Assembly: GCA_023480885.1 (NCBI GenBank)
Contig: JAMCWX010000062.1
Location: forward strand, 1 to 45,512
From: Chloroflexota bacterium
Lineage (GTDB): Bacteria > Chloroflexota > UBA6077 > FW602-bin22 > JACPRP01
DNA: 45,512 bases
Direction: 5' to 3'
Both the position numbers and the translations under genes were made by a program. Within the stretch, counting starts at the first letter, position 1. The number at the start of each line of letters is the position of its first letter. The notes below the pieces were generated by a model. It worked only from the letters and a program-made list of their open reading frames with translations, ran no database searches and was not told the origin of the DNA. Positions 24,753-33,396 of the stretch are shown here, in pieces.

Positions 24753-26486
24753 TCACAAGGTCTTGGTTCTTAGAATGTTTCTAAGCTCTTTCGTCTCGTC
24801 TTCCAGGACGGTGAGCGTGGATGAGTCGATGACCACCCCGTAATCTCGCTTCGCTCCTTCGACGGAGACGTATCCTTTGATGACATCGTTAAGCACCGCC
24901 TGAGAATCGCGCTCCAAGGGGTCGCCGTAACCACCACTACTTGGGGTCTGAGTGCGCAGACAATCTCCGTACTCCAGACTATAGATGCCCTTGGAGTGCA
25001 GAATCCGCTGCTCTGATCCAGGATTCAGGATCGAGATTCCAAGCTGGCCAGGTTTGCCCCCAAACAAGCCGTAGGGTGCGAACTTTTGGCGCTCACCCAT
25101 ATTGAACAGCTTGGCATCCTCGCTGAAGACCCGCACATCCTTTCTCATCGCCATTCCACCGCGATACTTGCCAGGCCCCGCCGAGTCGGTGACGAACTCG
25201 AAGCACTCCACCAGGATCGGGGAGTTAGACTCCTGGACCTCTACTGGGATGTTGCGCGCGTTCCAGGGCGAGGCGACGGCTTCGATGCCGTCCTTAGTGG
25301 ACCTGGCACCGACGCTGCCCATTAGCAGATCGTACAAAAAGAACTTCTTGCCAGTCTTGGGATGAGTGCCACCGATAATGGGATTGGCCATGTGGCCTGT
25401 TCCAGCAAAGGCTTTTTGAGGAATGGCCTGAGCAATAGCGCCAAGCGTCGCCTCGAATATTCGGTTGCAGGTGACGTGGCGGCCACCGCAAGCCGCCGGC
25501 GGCTGGGCGTTGAAGAAACTGCCCTCTGGGATGACCAGTTTCAGCGGACGGGTGCAGCCCTCGTTATGAGGTATGGACGGGTCTGTCATGGAGCGCACAC
25601 AGGCGATGACGTACGCGTAGGTGTAGTTATAGTAGCTGTTCATGCCGCATTCTCGCTGAGGGCTGCTTCCGGTGAAATCGACGACAATCTCATCGTCAGC
25701 CACTGTGACTGTAACGTCGAGCTTGATGGGGTCGGTATCGCGGCCAGAATCGTCGAGATAGTCGACGAAATGGTAGGTGCCATCCGGGATTTGGCGGATA
25801 GCCGCTCTTATCGCCTCCTCCGAGCGCTGCAGGATTTCCTCGGTACATGCCCTCACCGTTTCGAGCCCGTACAGTTCGAGCAGCGCCTGAAATCGCGTGC
25901 CGCCGACGCGGCAGGCGTTAAGCTGCGCTTTTAGGTCCCCAAGCACTTTGTCGGGTAATCTAACGTTTCCGGCGATCATGCGGAAAACGCTGTCGATCGG
26001 TTTCCCCTTTTCGAATATCTTCAGGGGAAGAATGCGGAGCCCTTCCTGATAGAAATCGCTTACCTTCTCGATAACTTGCGAGCCTAGCCCTGCCCCGCCA
26101 ATGTCGCTCTGGTGTGCGCAGTTCACCGTCCATCCGACAAGGACATCATTGTAGAAAACAGGATAGAAAGCGAAGAAATCGGGCAGATGTCCGGAACCGA
26201 TTTGCGGGTCGTTCTGAATGATAGCGTCGCCAGGGCTGAGGGTTTCGGGGGGAAACTCCTGGGCAATTCGCTTGACGGCGAATGGCATAGAGCCGAGATG
26301 GCCTGGGCTGAAATCACCCTGGGCGATAAGCCGCCCATCGGCGTCGAAGATGGCCGTGGAGAAATCCTCGCCTTCCCGCACGGCTTCGGAGTACGCGGTG
26401 CGCTTCAGCACAACACCCATTTCTTGAGAAACAGCTTGCAGGCCGCCCCAAACTACCGCTAGGGTAATAGGATCAACTTTAGGCAT
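24753..26486 (-). CDS. Hydantoinase B/oxoprolinase-family subunit (HyuB-like)
   Basis: 577 residues. It opens with DPITLAVVWGGLQAVSQEMG and continues with EGEDFSTAIFDADGRLIAQG, PGDAIIQNDPQIGSGHLPDF, LKAQLNACRVGG and the glycine-rich C-terminal SSGGYGDPLERD, all family features. Members form the second subunit of ATP-dependent amidohydrolases (hydantoinases, 5-oxoprolinase) or of acetone and acetophenone carboxylases. Start and stop overlap HyuA by 8 bases, so both are made together. No third small subunit typical of acetone carboxylase is adjacent. In this regulon it could open a cyclic amide or carboxylate a ketone; the sequence does not decide. Confidence 0.9.
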   Translation of the reverse strand: MPKVDPITLAVVWGGLQAVSQEMGVVLKRTAYSEAVREGEDFSTAIFDADGRLIAQGDFSPGHLGSMPFAVKRIAQEFPPETLSPGDAIIQNDPQIGSGHLPDFFAFYPVFYNDVLVGWTVNCAHQSDIGGAGLGSQVIEKVSDFYQEGLRILPLKIFEKGKPIDSVFRMIAGNVRLPDKVLGDLKAQLNACRVGGTRFQALLELYGLETVRACTEEILQRSEEAIRAAIRQIPDGTYHFVDYLDDSGRDTDPIKLDVTVTVADDEIVVDFTGSSPQRECGMNSYYNYTYAYVIACVRSMTDPSIPHNEGCTRPLKLVIPEGSFFNAQPPAACGGRHVTCNRIFEATLGAIAQAIPQKAFAGTGHMANPIIGGTHPKTGKKFFLYDLLMGSVGARSTKDGIEAVASPWNARNIPVEVQESNSPILVECFEFVTDSAGPGKYRGGMAMRKDVRVFSEDAKLFNMGERQKFAPYGLFGGKPGQLGISILNPGSEQRILHSKGIYSLEYGDCLRTQTPSSGGYGDPLERDSQAVLNDVIKGYVSVEGAKRDYGVVIDSSTLTVLEDETKELRNILRTKTL

Positions 26487-28572
26487 TTGCGATTTCCTCC
26501 TTGACGGCCACTTCGACGATTATGTTGTCGAATTCATCCATCCTTGCCACATCGCCCGGCAGCACGATTATGGCCGTCTCCCGTTCCTCGATCACGGCTG
26601 GACCTTGTAATGTGGCGCCTGGGAACAGCTTGTAGCGGTCGTAGATGCGGCAATCGACGTAATCCGCGGTCTCCTGGAAATACGCCTTTCTCACACCTTT
26701 GAGAGCATCCTCCACGTTGCCGATCTTTTGCAAGTTCCTGGAGGCAACTTTTGGCGTGGCGCAGGACGCCGTGAGTTTCCAATTGACTACCATAATGGCT
26801 TCGCCTGGATCGCTGTATCCGTATAGTCCCTCGTAGGTATCGTTGAATGCTTTTCGAATGGCGACGACGTCTGCATCCGTAAAGGTCAGAGGCGGGAGAG
26901 TCACTGTTATCTCGTGCCCTTGTCCCACGTATTGCATGTCCGCCGAGCGCACCAGCGTGTATTGGCCCTTGATCTTAGATTCTTCGAGCATTGCAAGGGC
27001 CGTGGCTTCTAGCTCACCGTAAATGTGTTTCATTGGCCCGATAGCGTTTTCGTCGATCCTGGCGATGAACGTTCGAGCGAGATCGAAGGTGACGTCCGCC
27101 ACCAGAAGGCCGATGGCCGAGGCAACTCCAGCGCCGGCGGGGTAGATGACCCGCGGCACGCCGATGGTTCTGGCAAGCCTGGCCCCGTGAATGGGGCCGG
27201 CACCGCCGAACGCAACGAGGGTGAACAATCTTGGATCCCTGCCGCGTTCGATGGAAACAACCCGCGTGGCGCGGGCCATGTTTGTGGTCACGATCTCGTG
27301 GATGCCCCAAGCAGCTTGAGTCACGCTCAGTCCGAGGGGGTTGGCCACTCTCTCGTCGATGGCTTTGATGGCGGCTTCCTTGTTCAGCTTCATCTTTCCG
27401 CCGAGGAAATAGTCGGGGTTCAGATAGCCGAGGACGAGATTGGCATCGGTGATGGTCGGATCGGTGCCGCCGATATCGTAGCAAGCTGGGCCAGGGTCCG
27501 CGCCAGCGCTTTCAGGACCGATAGCTATCATTCCCATCTGCACTTTGGCGATGCTGCCACCCCCAGCGCCGATTTCTATGAGGTCGACGGCGGGCACGTT
27601 GATCACGAGACCGCTGCCTGCCTTGAGCTGGAGCCGATCGATTTCGAACTGGTTCGTCATCCCTGGCTTGCTATCCTCGACGAGGCAGATCTTCGCCGTC
27701 GTTCCGCCCATGTCGAAGGAGATCAGGTTGGTGTAGCCAGCGATCTTGCCGAAGTGGGCGGCACCAAGGGCTCCTGCAGCTGGACCGGACTCGATAATCC
27801 TGGCCGGGTATTTCTGCACTGTCTCAGAGGTGGCAATGCCGCCATTGGATTGCATCACGTAGAGATGGCCGAAGTAGCCTTTCTCGTTGAGGCCAGCGGT
27901 GATTCGACGCAAGTATTCGCGTACGGCCGGCATAGTGTAGGCGTTGACGACCGTGGTGTTGGTGCGTTCGTATTCGCGAATCACAGGCGAAACATCCGAT
28001 GAGATGGACACAGGGAGTTGGGGGCTCTCTTCTTTGATGATCTGCTCGATTCGGCGTTCGTGGTCAGGGTTGCGGTAAGAGTGCAGCAGGGAAACCGCAA
28101 TGGAGTTCACGTTTCTGGCCGTAAGCTGACGCACGAGGTCACGGACTTGCTCCTCGTCGAGTGGCCTGACAACCGAGCCATCGGCAGCCATGCGCTCTTC
28201 CACCTCCAGTATCCAGTGTCTCGGCACGAGGGGTACTGGCTTGTCGGCGTAAAAATCGTAGAGATCATATCGCTTCTGCCGCTGGAACTCGAGGATGTCG
28301 CGGAACCCTTTGGTAGTCAGCAAGGCTATTCGTTCGCCCTTGCGCTCAATGACCACGTTTGTGGCAAGCGTGGTTGCGTGAACGGCTTGAACGATTTGGC
28401 TTCCATCGACGCCGTTCTCCGCTAACAACGCGTGAAGGCCGTTCATTACCCCAATGGATGGGTCCTTTGGCGTAGTCAGCGTCTTTCCTAGCCAGACCTC
28501 GCCTGTTTTCTCATTCTGGATCACGAAGTCTGTGAACGTGCCGCCAATGTCGAAGCCCAATCTGAAAGACAT
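26479..28572 (-). CDS. Hydantoinase A/oxoprolinase-family ATPase subunit (HyuA-like)
   Basis: 697 residues. ATG at 28572 (MSFRLGFDIGGTFTDF, with AAGGAG upstream); the frame extending to 28668 crosses the promoter and operator and is not coding. ASKHA-type ATPase motifs: GFDIGGTFTDFVI near the start, VHATTLATNVVIERKG, ESGPAAGALGAAHFG, ISFDMGGTTAKICLVE, IGAGGGSIAKV and FGGAGPIHGARLA. It phosphorylates its substrate with ATP, and HyuB completes the reaction. The promoter at 28659-28687 with an 18-bp TetR operator places hyuAB in the regulon. Confidence 0.92.
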   Translation of the reverse strand: MSFRLGFDIGGTFTDFVIQNEKTGEVWLGKTLTTPKDPSIGVMNGLHALLAENGVDGSQIVQAVHATTLATNVVIERKGERIALLTTKGFRDILEFQRQKRYDLYDFYADKPVPLVPRHWILEVEERMAADGSVVRPLDEEQVRDLVRQLTARNVNSIAVSLLHSYRNPDHERRIEQIIKEESPQLPVSISSDVSPVIREYERTNTTVVNAYTMPAVREYLRRITAGLNEKGYFGHLYVMQSNGGIATSETVQKYPARIIESGPAAGALGAAHFGKIAGYTNLISFDMGGTTAKICLVEDSKPGMTNQFEIDRLQLKAGSGLVINVPAVDLIEIGAGGGSIAKVQMGMIAIGPESAGADPGPACYDIGGTDPTITDANLVLGYLNPDYFLGGKMKLNKEAAIKAIDERVANPLGLSVTQAAWGIHEIVTTNMARATRVVSIERGRDPRLFTLVAFGGAGPIHGARLARTIGVPRVIYPAGAGVASAIGLLVADVTFDLARTFIARIDENAIGPMKHIYGELEATALAMLEESKIKGQYTLVRSADMQYVGQGHEITVTLPPLTFTDADVVAIRKAFNDTYEGLYGYSDPGEAIMVVNWKLTASCATPKVASRNLQKIGNVEDALKGVRKAYFQETADYVDCRIYDRYKLFPGATLQGPAVIEERETAIIVLPGDVARMDEFDNIIVEVAVKEEIANA

Positions 28573-28639
28573 CGTGTTCTCCTTGATTAGGTTGTCACTA
28601 AATCGATGAGGTGTTGTAGGATATCCCCTTCCGAAAAGC

Positions 28640-28687
28640 GCACCGAACGTTTGGTGCGATAGTACCACGGGCTAGGTTGTTTGTCAA
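28640..28687 (-). promoter_or_regulatory. Promoter and TetR operator for hyuAB
   Basis: Minus strand: TTGACA (28682-28687), 17-base spacer, TACTAT (28659-28664), one base, then the palindrome, plus-strand form GCACCGAACGTTTGGTGC (28640-28657). The first 10 bases of the spacer match the sites at 14608 and 16520. Confidence 0.86.
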
Positions 28688-28714
28688 TAGACAAATCGAA
28701 ATAGACAAATCGAA
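28687..28714. repeat. 14-bp tandem repeat between hyuA and accDA promoters
   Basis: ATAGACAAATCGAA occurs twice in direct succession (28687-28700 and 28701-28714), next to the -35 of the hyu promoter and upstream of a TATAAT at 28743-28748 serving the divergent accDA gene. Confidence 0.8.
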
Positions 28715-28742
28715 AACGGCTCCGGATTCAGCAAACTGGGTG

Positions 28743-28748
28743 TATAAT
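28743..28748 (+). promoter_or_regulatory. Probable -10 element for accDA
   Basis: TATAAT preceded by TG, 46 bases upstream of the chosen TTG start. No good -35 hexamer stands at the right distance, so it may rely on an activator or a weak -35. Confidence 0.4.
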
Positions 28749-28793
28749 GTTCTCGGCAAACATGCGCGGAACGGTCCGCGAAAGGAGCGCTCA

Positions 28794-30599
28794 TTGGAGA
28801 ACCGCTCTGACCCAGTTGTATCTCACGGGCAGAAAATCGACGGGACGGCGATCATTCAGCCAGCCAAGACTCCCAGTTGCCCTTCCTGCGGCGCCGACCT
28901 ATCTCAGTCCGACGTCTACAAACGCCTGAGGGTCTGCGAATTCTGTCAATGCCATTTGCGTATGACCGCTCACCAGCGTATCGACGCGCTGATCGACGAA
29001 GGATCTTTTCGGGAATCGCACCGCTGGCTCGCTTCAGTGGATCCCCTCTCCTTCTCCGACAGAATCTCCTATGATAAACGCCTCGAGGAGGCTCACCGCA
29101 AGACGGGCCTTACCGAGGCGGTGCTCACTGGGACTGGCCGTATTGGAGGGAAACCCGTTGCGCTGGCGGCGATGGACTTCGAGTTCCTGGGGGGCACTAT
29201 GGGCTCGGTTGTTGGGGAGAAGATAGCCCTGACCTTCGAGTTTGCCGTCAAGGAGAAACTGCCTGTCGTGATCATTGCCACAGGGGGTGGTGCCCGCATA
29301 CAGGAGGGCATGCTCTCGCTGATGCAGATGGCCAAAACTGCGTCTGCAGCTCAGCGCCTCCACAAGGCCGGTCTGCCATACATCGTCATTTTGGCGAACC
29401 CTACCACCGGGGGTATCTACGCGAGCTTCGCGAACCTGGCAGACATCATCATCGCCGAGCCCGGCGCCCTCATTGGCTTTGCCGGCCCTCGCGTCGTGCG
29501 CCAGACAACTCAAGAGCAGGATACGCTGTCCCACACCGCAGAGTTTCTCTTCGATCACGGCATGGTGGACATGATCGTCGAGCGTGGCCGCCTGAGGACC
29601 TTGCTCTCAGTCCTCCTCCATCTCCTGGATCCCCAGTTTCGCCTGACCGTCGGGCGAAAGGCAGAGGCCGACTACTTGAGCCCGCATCGCCCGATGGAGT
29701 CTGCCTGGGGAACGGTGCAACTGGCCCGCCACGAACGGCGCCCAACCGCCCTGGACTACATCTGCCGAATGATGTCCAACTTCGTCGAGTTGCACGGCGA
29801 TCGCCTCTATGGGGAAGACAGAGCGGTGGCATGTGGTTTGGCGGACCTCAGCGGCCAGCCAGTGGTGGTTATTGGCCAGGAGCGCGGCCACGGCGATGCG
29901 TCTCGCAATGAGGGACGAGCGCGCCCGGAGGGCTACCGCAAAGCGCAGCGAGCGATGCGCCTTGCGGCCAAGCTAGGTCTACCTCTCATTACGTTCGTCG
30001 ACACCCCTGGCGCAAATCCAGGGCTGGAATCCGAGGAGCGGGGCATCGCCATGTCCCTGGCGACTTCGCTGGCCACGATGTCCGACCTGCAAACCCCTAT
30101 AATCGCCGTCGTCATTGGCGAAGGCGGCAGCGGGGGAGCGCTCGCCCTAGGTGTGGCAGATCGCATTCTCATGCTTGAGCACGCGATTTACTCCGTCATC
30201 TCTCCCGAAGGCGCCGCTGCCATCATCTACCGTGACGCGAGTCGAGCAGAAGATGTCGCGCCTGCCCTTAAGCTCACTGCCCAGGACTGTTGCTCGCTAG
30301 GAGTCGTGGACGTGGTCGTGCCCGAGCCTGAAGGCGGCGCGCACCTCGATCACGAGACTGCGGCCTGGCAATTGAAGAACGCCTTGCTACAGGAGTTAAC
30401 GGCCCTGCAGGCATTGCCTCTCAAGCGACTGCTCAAGCTTCGGTACAAGCGGTTCCGACGGGTGGGACAATTCGACACCTACTTCAAGGTTGCTGTTGGT
30501 CGCAAGGTTGCCCATGTGCAGGGCCACATCCACCGCGGCCTGGAACAATTAAAGGAGCGGCTGCCTCTGGCGACCAGCACCGAGACTGATCAGCAGTAG
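28794..30599 (+). CDS. accDA: Acetyl-CoA carboxylase carboxyltransferase, fused beta-alpha subunits (AccD-AccA)
   Basis: Transfers the carboxyl group from biotin carrier to acetyl-CoA to make malonyl-CoA. About 601 residues joining both subunits in one chain. The AccD half opens with a zinc ribbon (CPSCGADL, then CEFCQCHLRM), MTAHQRIDALIDEGSF, GGTMGSVVGEKI and GGGARIQEGMLSLMQM. The AccA half follows from about residue 290 (LDYICRMMSNFVELHGDR, GRARPEGYRKAQRAMRLA, FVDTPGANPGLESEERG, GEGGSGGALALGVADR, SVISPEGAAAIIYRDA). In many bacteria these are two genes. I chose TTG at 28794 because AAAGGAG lies six bases upstream; the frame back to 28677 has no family sequence. Biotin carboxylase and BCCP genes are not in the window. 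Confidence 0.92.
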   Translation: MENRSDPVVSHGQKIDGTAIIQPAKTPSCPSCGADLSQSDVYKRLRVCEFCQCHLRMTAHQRIDALIDEGSFRESHRWLASVDPLSFSDRISYDKRLEEAHRKTGLTEAVLTGTGRIGGKPVALAAMDFEFLGGTMGSVVGEKIALTFEFAVKEKLPVVIIATGGGARIQEGMLSLMQMAKTASAAQRLHKAGLPYIVILANPTTGGIYASFANLADIIIAEPGALIGFAGPRVVRQTTQEQDTLSHTAEFLFDHGMVDMIVERGRLRTLLSVLLHLLDPQFRLTVGRKAEADYLSPHRPMESAWGTVQLARHERRPTALDYICRMMSNFVELHGDRLYGEDRAVACGLADLSGQPVVVIGQERGHGDASRNEGRARPEGYRKAQRAMRLAAKLGLPLITFVDTPGANPGLESEERGIAMSLATSLATMSDLQTPIIAVVIGEGGSGGALALGVADRILMLEHAIYSVISPEGAAAIIYRDASRAEDVAPALKLTAQDCCSLGVVDVVVPEPEGGAHLDHETAAWQLKNALLQELTALQALPLKRLLKLRYKRFRRVGQFDTYFKVAVGRKVAHVQGHIHRGLEQLKERLPLATSTETDQQ

Positions 30600-30618
30600 T
30601 GATCGGATAATCAAACGC

Positions 30619-30681
30619 TTGACAGCGCGCAGAGGCGAAAGTATAATCAGCGCATTAGACCGACGCGTCGGTCTAGTGCGC
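30619..30681 (+). promoter_or_regulatory. Consensus promoter and perfect TetR-type operator for the tetR2-mqn operon
   Basis: TTGACA (30619-30624), 17-base spacer, TATAAT (30642-30647): a full-consensus promoter. Directly after it is the perfect 20-bp palindrome TAGACCGACGCGTCGGTCTA (30656-30675), extended to 32 bases (30650-30681) with a single mismatch. It ends 25 bases before the ATG at 30707. Placement over the transcription start implies strong repression by the protein encoded next. Confidence 0.9.
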
Positions 30682-30706
30682 CCAAATGCCTGGAGGTGGT
30701 CGGCTG

Positions 30707-31375
30707 ATGTGGCGCAGAAATCGTGTGGCGCGGAGCCACGAGAAGGATAGCGATGAGCAGCCCAGAGGCTCGACGAGGGAGCGCATCCTCGAAGCAGCTA
30801 TGGAGGTCTTTGCCCAGAAAGGATACCACGGTGCTATCGTGGACGACATCGTTCGTGCCTCTGACACGTCAAAGGGCTCTTTCTACTTTCATTTCCCAAA
30901 TAAGCAGGGCATTTTCCTTGCCCTGGTGGACCAGCTATCCAGGCTCCTGGCGCAGCAGGTTGAGTCGGCCATCGCTGGTCGACACGGCGGCGTCAACAAG
31001 GTGGACGCAGCTCTTTGCACTGTTCTGCAGACATTCGCCGAGCACCGAAAGCTGGCCAAGCTCTTGTTAGTGGAGGCTGTCGGCCTCGGCCAGGCTTTCG
31101 ACCGCAAGCTATTAGAGGTGCATGGGCGCTTCGCCCAAATCATCAAGGGCCATCTGGACGGAGCGGTGGAGGATGGTGACATCCCACCTATCGACACCGA
31201 GATAGCTTCCTACGTGTGGCTGGGCGCCATTAGCGAAGTGGTGATACGCTGGCTCTATACAGGCCAGCCCGATCCTCTGGAGCAGGCGTTGCCTGCACTA
31301 CGGATCTTGCTGCTGCGCAGCATTGGCGTTCCCCAGAGCCGATATCTCGATGGAACGATCGAGCACCAATCCTGA
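30707..31375 (+). CDS. TetR-family repressor leading the menaquinone operon
   Basis: 222 residues from the ATG at 30707 (GGAGGT ten bases upstream; an in-frame ATG at 30686 lacks a good site). DNA-binding domain: TRERILEAAMEVFAQKGYHG then DDIVRASDTSKGSFYFHF, the usual helix-turn-helix. The C-terminal half is a helical ligand domain with LLLVEAVGLGQAF. The gene directly follows a perfect palindrome and precedes mqnD by 27 bases, so it most likely represses itself and the menaquinone genes. The ligand is unknown; a fatty acid or quinone-related signal would be a guess. Confidence 0.9.
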   Translation: MWRRNRVARSHEKDSDEQPRGSTRERILEAAMEVFAQKGYHGAIVDDIVRASDTSKGSFYFHFPNKQGIFLALVDQLSRLLAQQVESAIAGRHGGVNKVDAALCTVLQTFAEHRKLAKLLLVEAVGLGQAFDRKLLEVHGRFAQIIKGHLDGAVEDGDIPPIDTEIASYVWLGAISEVVIRWLYTGQPDPLEQALPALRILLLRSIGVPQSRYLDGTIEHQS

Positions 31376-31402
31376 GCTACTACATTCTTGATGGGAGTTG
31401 TC

Positions 31403-32239
31403 ATGGGAAGTCAACTGTTGCGTTTGGGGCACAGCCCCGACGCCGACGACGCCTTCATGTTCTACGCGCTAGCCGAGGGGAAGATTGATACCCAGGGGCT
31501 AACCTTCGAGCATATCCTGGCCGATATCGAGACGCTCAACCACTGGGCAGAGGAGGGCAGGCTCGAAATCAGCGCGGTCTCCGTGCACGCTTTCGCCTAT
31601 GTCCACGCTCACTACGCCATACTAACCCACGGCGGTAGCTTCGGCAGAAACTACGGCCCAATGGTAGTTGCCCGCGAGGCTATTCCGATTGACAAACTGG
31701 CGGGAAGGCGGATAGCCGTCCCTGGACTCCTTACTAGCGCCTTTCTGACCTTGCGCTTGCGCCTGCCGGAGTTCGAGCCCGTCGTCGTGCCGTTCGACCG
31801 CGTTATGGACGCGGTGCGGGAGGGACAGGCCGAGGCCGGATTGCTCATCCACGAGGGACAACTCACCCACACTTCCCTGGGGCTGTGCAAGGTGCTGGAC
31901 CTGGGTGAGTGGTGGCAGGAGGAGACCAGCCTTCCTTTGCCCCTGGGAGTGAACGTCGTGAGAAAGAACCTGGGGGGCGAGATGGTGGCTCGCGTTTCGG
32001 GCATTCTGCGAGCGAGCATTGCTTATGCGCTGGAGCATCGCCAGGAAGCTCTGGCCCACGCCCTTCGCTTTGGCCGCGGGTTGGAGGTCAGCATGGCTGA
32101 TCGCTTCGTCGGCATGTATGTCAACGACCTCACCCTGGACATGGGGCCAGAAGGACAAAAGGGCATTGACCTGCTGCTTCGTCGCGGGCAGGAGTGTGGC
32201 ATCGTCCCTGGGGTGGACCGAATCGAGTTCGTGTCCTGA
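31403..32239 (+). CDS. mqnD: 1,4-dihydroxy-6-naphthoate synthase (menaquinone, futalosine route)
   Basis: Converts cyclic dehypoxanthine futalosine to 1,4-dihydroxy-6-naphthoate. 278 residues. The opening LRLGHSPDADDAFMFYAL carries the MqnD signature (SPDxDDAFMF), followed by EISAVSVHAFAYVH, LTHGGSFGRNYGPMVVA, AGRRIAVPGLLTSAFLTLRL and EAGLLIHEGQLTH. I chose the ATG at 31403 (GGGAG six bases upstream) over ATG 31391 and TTG 31388. It is the first biosynthetic gene after the TetR regulator. MqnA, the first enzyme of the route, is not in the window. Confidence 0.94.
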   Translation: MGSQLLRLGHSPDADDAFMFYALAEGKIDTQGLTFEHILADIETLNHWAEEGRLEISAVSVHAFAYVHAHYAILTHGGSFGRNYGPMVVAREAIPIDKLAGRRIAVPGLLTSAFLTLRLRLPEFEPVVVPFDRVMDAVREGQAEAGLLIHEGQLTHTSLGLCKVLDLGEWWQEETSLPLPLGVNVVRKNLGGEMVARVSGILRASIAYALEHRQEALAHALRFGRGLEVSMADRFVGMYVNDLTLDMGPEGQKGIDLLLRRGQECGIVPGVDRIEFVS

Positions 32240-32259
32240 AAGTTTAGTGGAGGTTCGTA

Positions 32260-33375
32260 ATGGCTGTGACCAGAACACGGCTGGCGGACATCGAGCGCAA
32301 GGTGGATAGCGGCGAGCGCCTATCTGCAGAAGATGGGATTGCCCTTTTTGAGTGCGATAATCTACCACTGTTGGGGCGCCTGGCAAGGCTTGCTCAGCAG
32401 CACAAGAGCGGCGATTACGTTTTCTTTAACACCAACCGCCACCTCAACCTGACCAACGTCTGTGTTGGCACCTGTGCCTTCTGCTCCTTTGCCCGGAGAG
32501 AAGGGCAGCCAGATGCCTACACTCTGAGCATCGACGAGGCGGTGGGCAAAGCCATCGATAGCGCACCCGACGGTGTGACCGAGCTGCACGTCGTCAACAG
32601 CCTGCATCCGACGCTTCCCTTCAACTACTACTTGGAGGTGATGCGCCGGCTCAAGGTTGCAATGCCCAACGTGCATATCAAGGCATTTACCGCCGTGGAG
32701 ATCGACCACTTCTGTCAGATCAGCGGCTTGTCTGCTGAGGAAGTGCTGCGTGTCCTCAAAGACGCTGGGCTCGGTTCCCTGACCGGGGGAGGAGCCGAGG
32801 TCTTTTCGTCTCGCGTGCGCAGCCTTGTTTGCCCTCGCAAGACCAGCGCTGCACGCTGGCTGGAGATTCACCACATCGCTCATACGCTGGGAATAAGTAG
32901 CACTGCGACCATGCTTTTCGGCCACATCGAGACGCCGGCCGAGCGGGTGGATCATCTGCTGCAGTTGCGTAAGCTGCAAGACGATACTGGTGGCTTCCTG
33001 GTGTTTGTGCCGTTGCGCTTTCACAATGTGGGCAATAACCTGGCGCATCTACCCCAAGCCACTGCCCACGAGGTTCTCAAAACCTTCGCCGTTAGCCGCC
33101 TGCTCCTCGATAACTTCGACCACCTGAAAGCTTACTGGGTCTCAGTCGGGTTGGAAATAGCCCAGTTGTCCCTGGAGTTCGGCGTGGACGACCTGGACGG
33201 CACGGTGGTGCAGGAGCAAATCCATCATAATGCTGGCGCTACCACGCCCCAGCGTTTGTCGAAAGATGACCTGGTCCATCTGATCTGCGAAGCCGGACGC
33301 ATCCCTGCCGAGCGCGACACCCTGTACAACGTTGTCCAGGTACATACGTCGCCAGGGGAGGGGCCAGTGAGATGA
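32260..33375 (+). CDS. mqnE: Aminofutalosine synthase, radical SAM (MqnE)
   Basis: Joins a chorismate-derived enolpyruvyl benzoate to SAM's adenosyl group to form aminofutalosine. 371 residues. The radical SAM cluster motif is CVGTCAFCSF, preceded by YVFFNTNRHLNLTNV, which separates MqnE from MqnC. The barrel continues with GVTELHVVNSLHPTLPFNYY, HIKAFTAVEIDHFCQ, GLGSLTGGGAEVF and TATMLFGHIETPAERVDHL. ATG at 32260 with GGAGG six bases upstream, 20 bases after mqnD. The homologous gene next door is MqnC, so the assignment rests on the NTNRH versus DRNIN segments. Confidence 0.92.
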   Translation: MAVTRTRLADIERKVDSGERLSAEDGIALFECDNLPLLGRLARLAQQHKSGDYVFFNTNRHLNLTNVCVGTCAFCSFARREGQPDAYTLSIDEAVGKAIDSAPDGVTELHVVNSLHPTLPFNYYLEVMRRLKVAMPNVHIKAFTAVEIDHFCQISGLSAEEVLRVLKDAGLGSLTGGGAEVFSSRVRSLVCPRKTSAARWLEIHHIAHTLGISSTATMLFGHIETPAERVDHLLQLRKLQDDTGGFLVFVPLRFHNVGNNLAHLPQATAHEVLKTFAVSRLLLDNFDHLKAYWVSVGLEIAQLSLEFGVDDLDGTVVQEQIHHNAGATTPQRLSKDDLVHLICEAGRIPAERDTLYNVVQVHTSPGEGPVR

Positions 33376-33396
33376 CGGGCGATAGGGGAAAGACGG

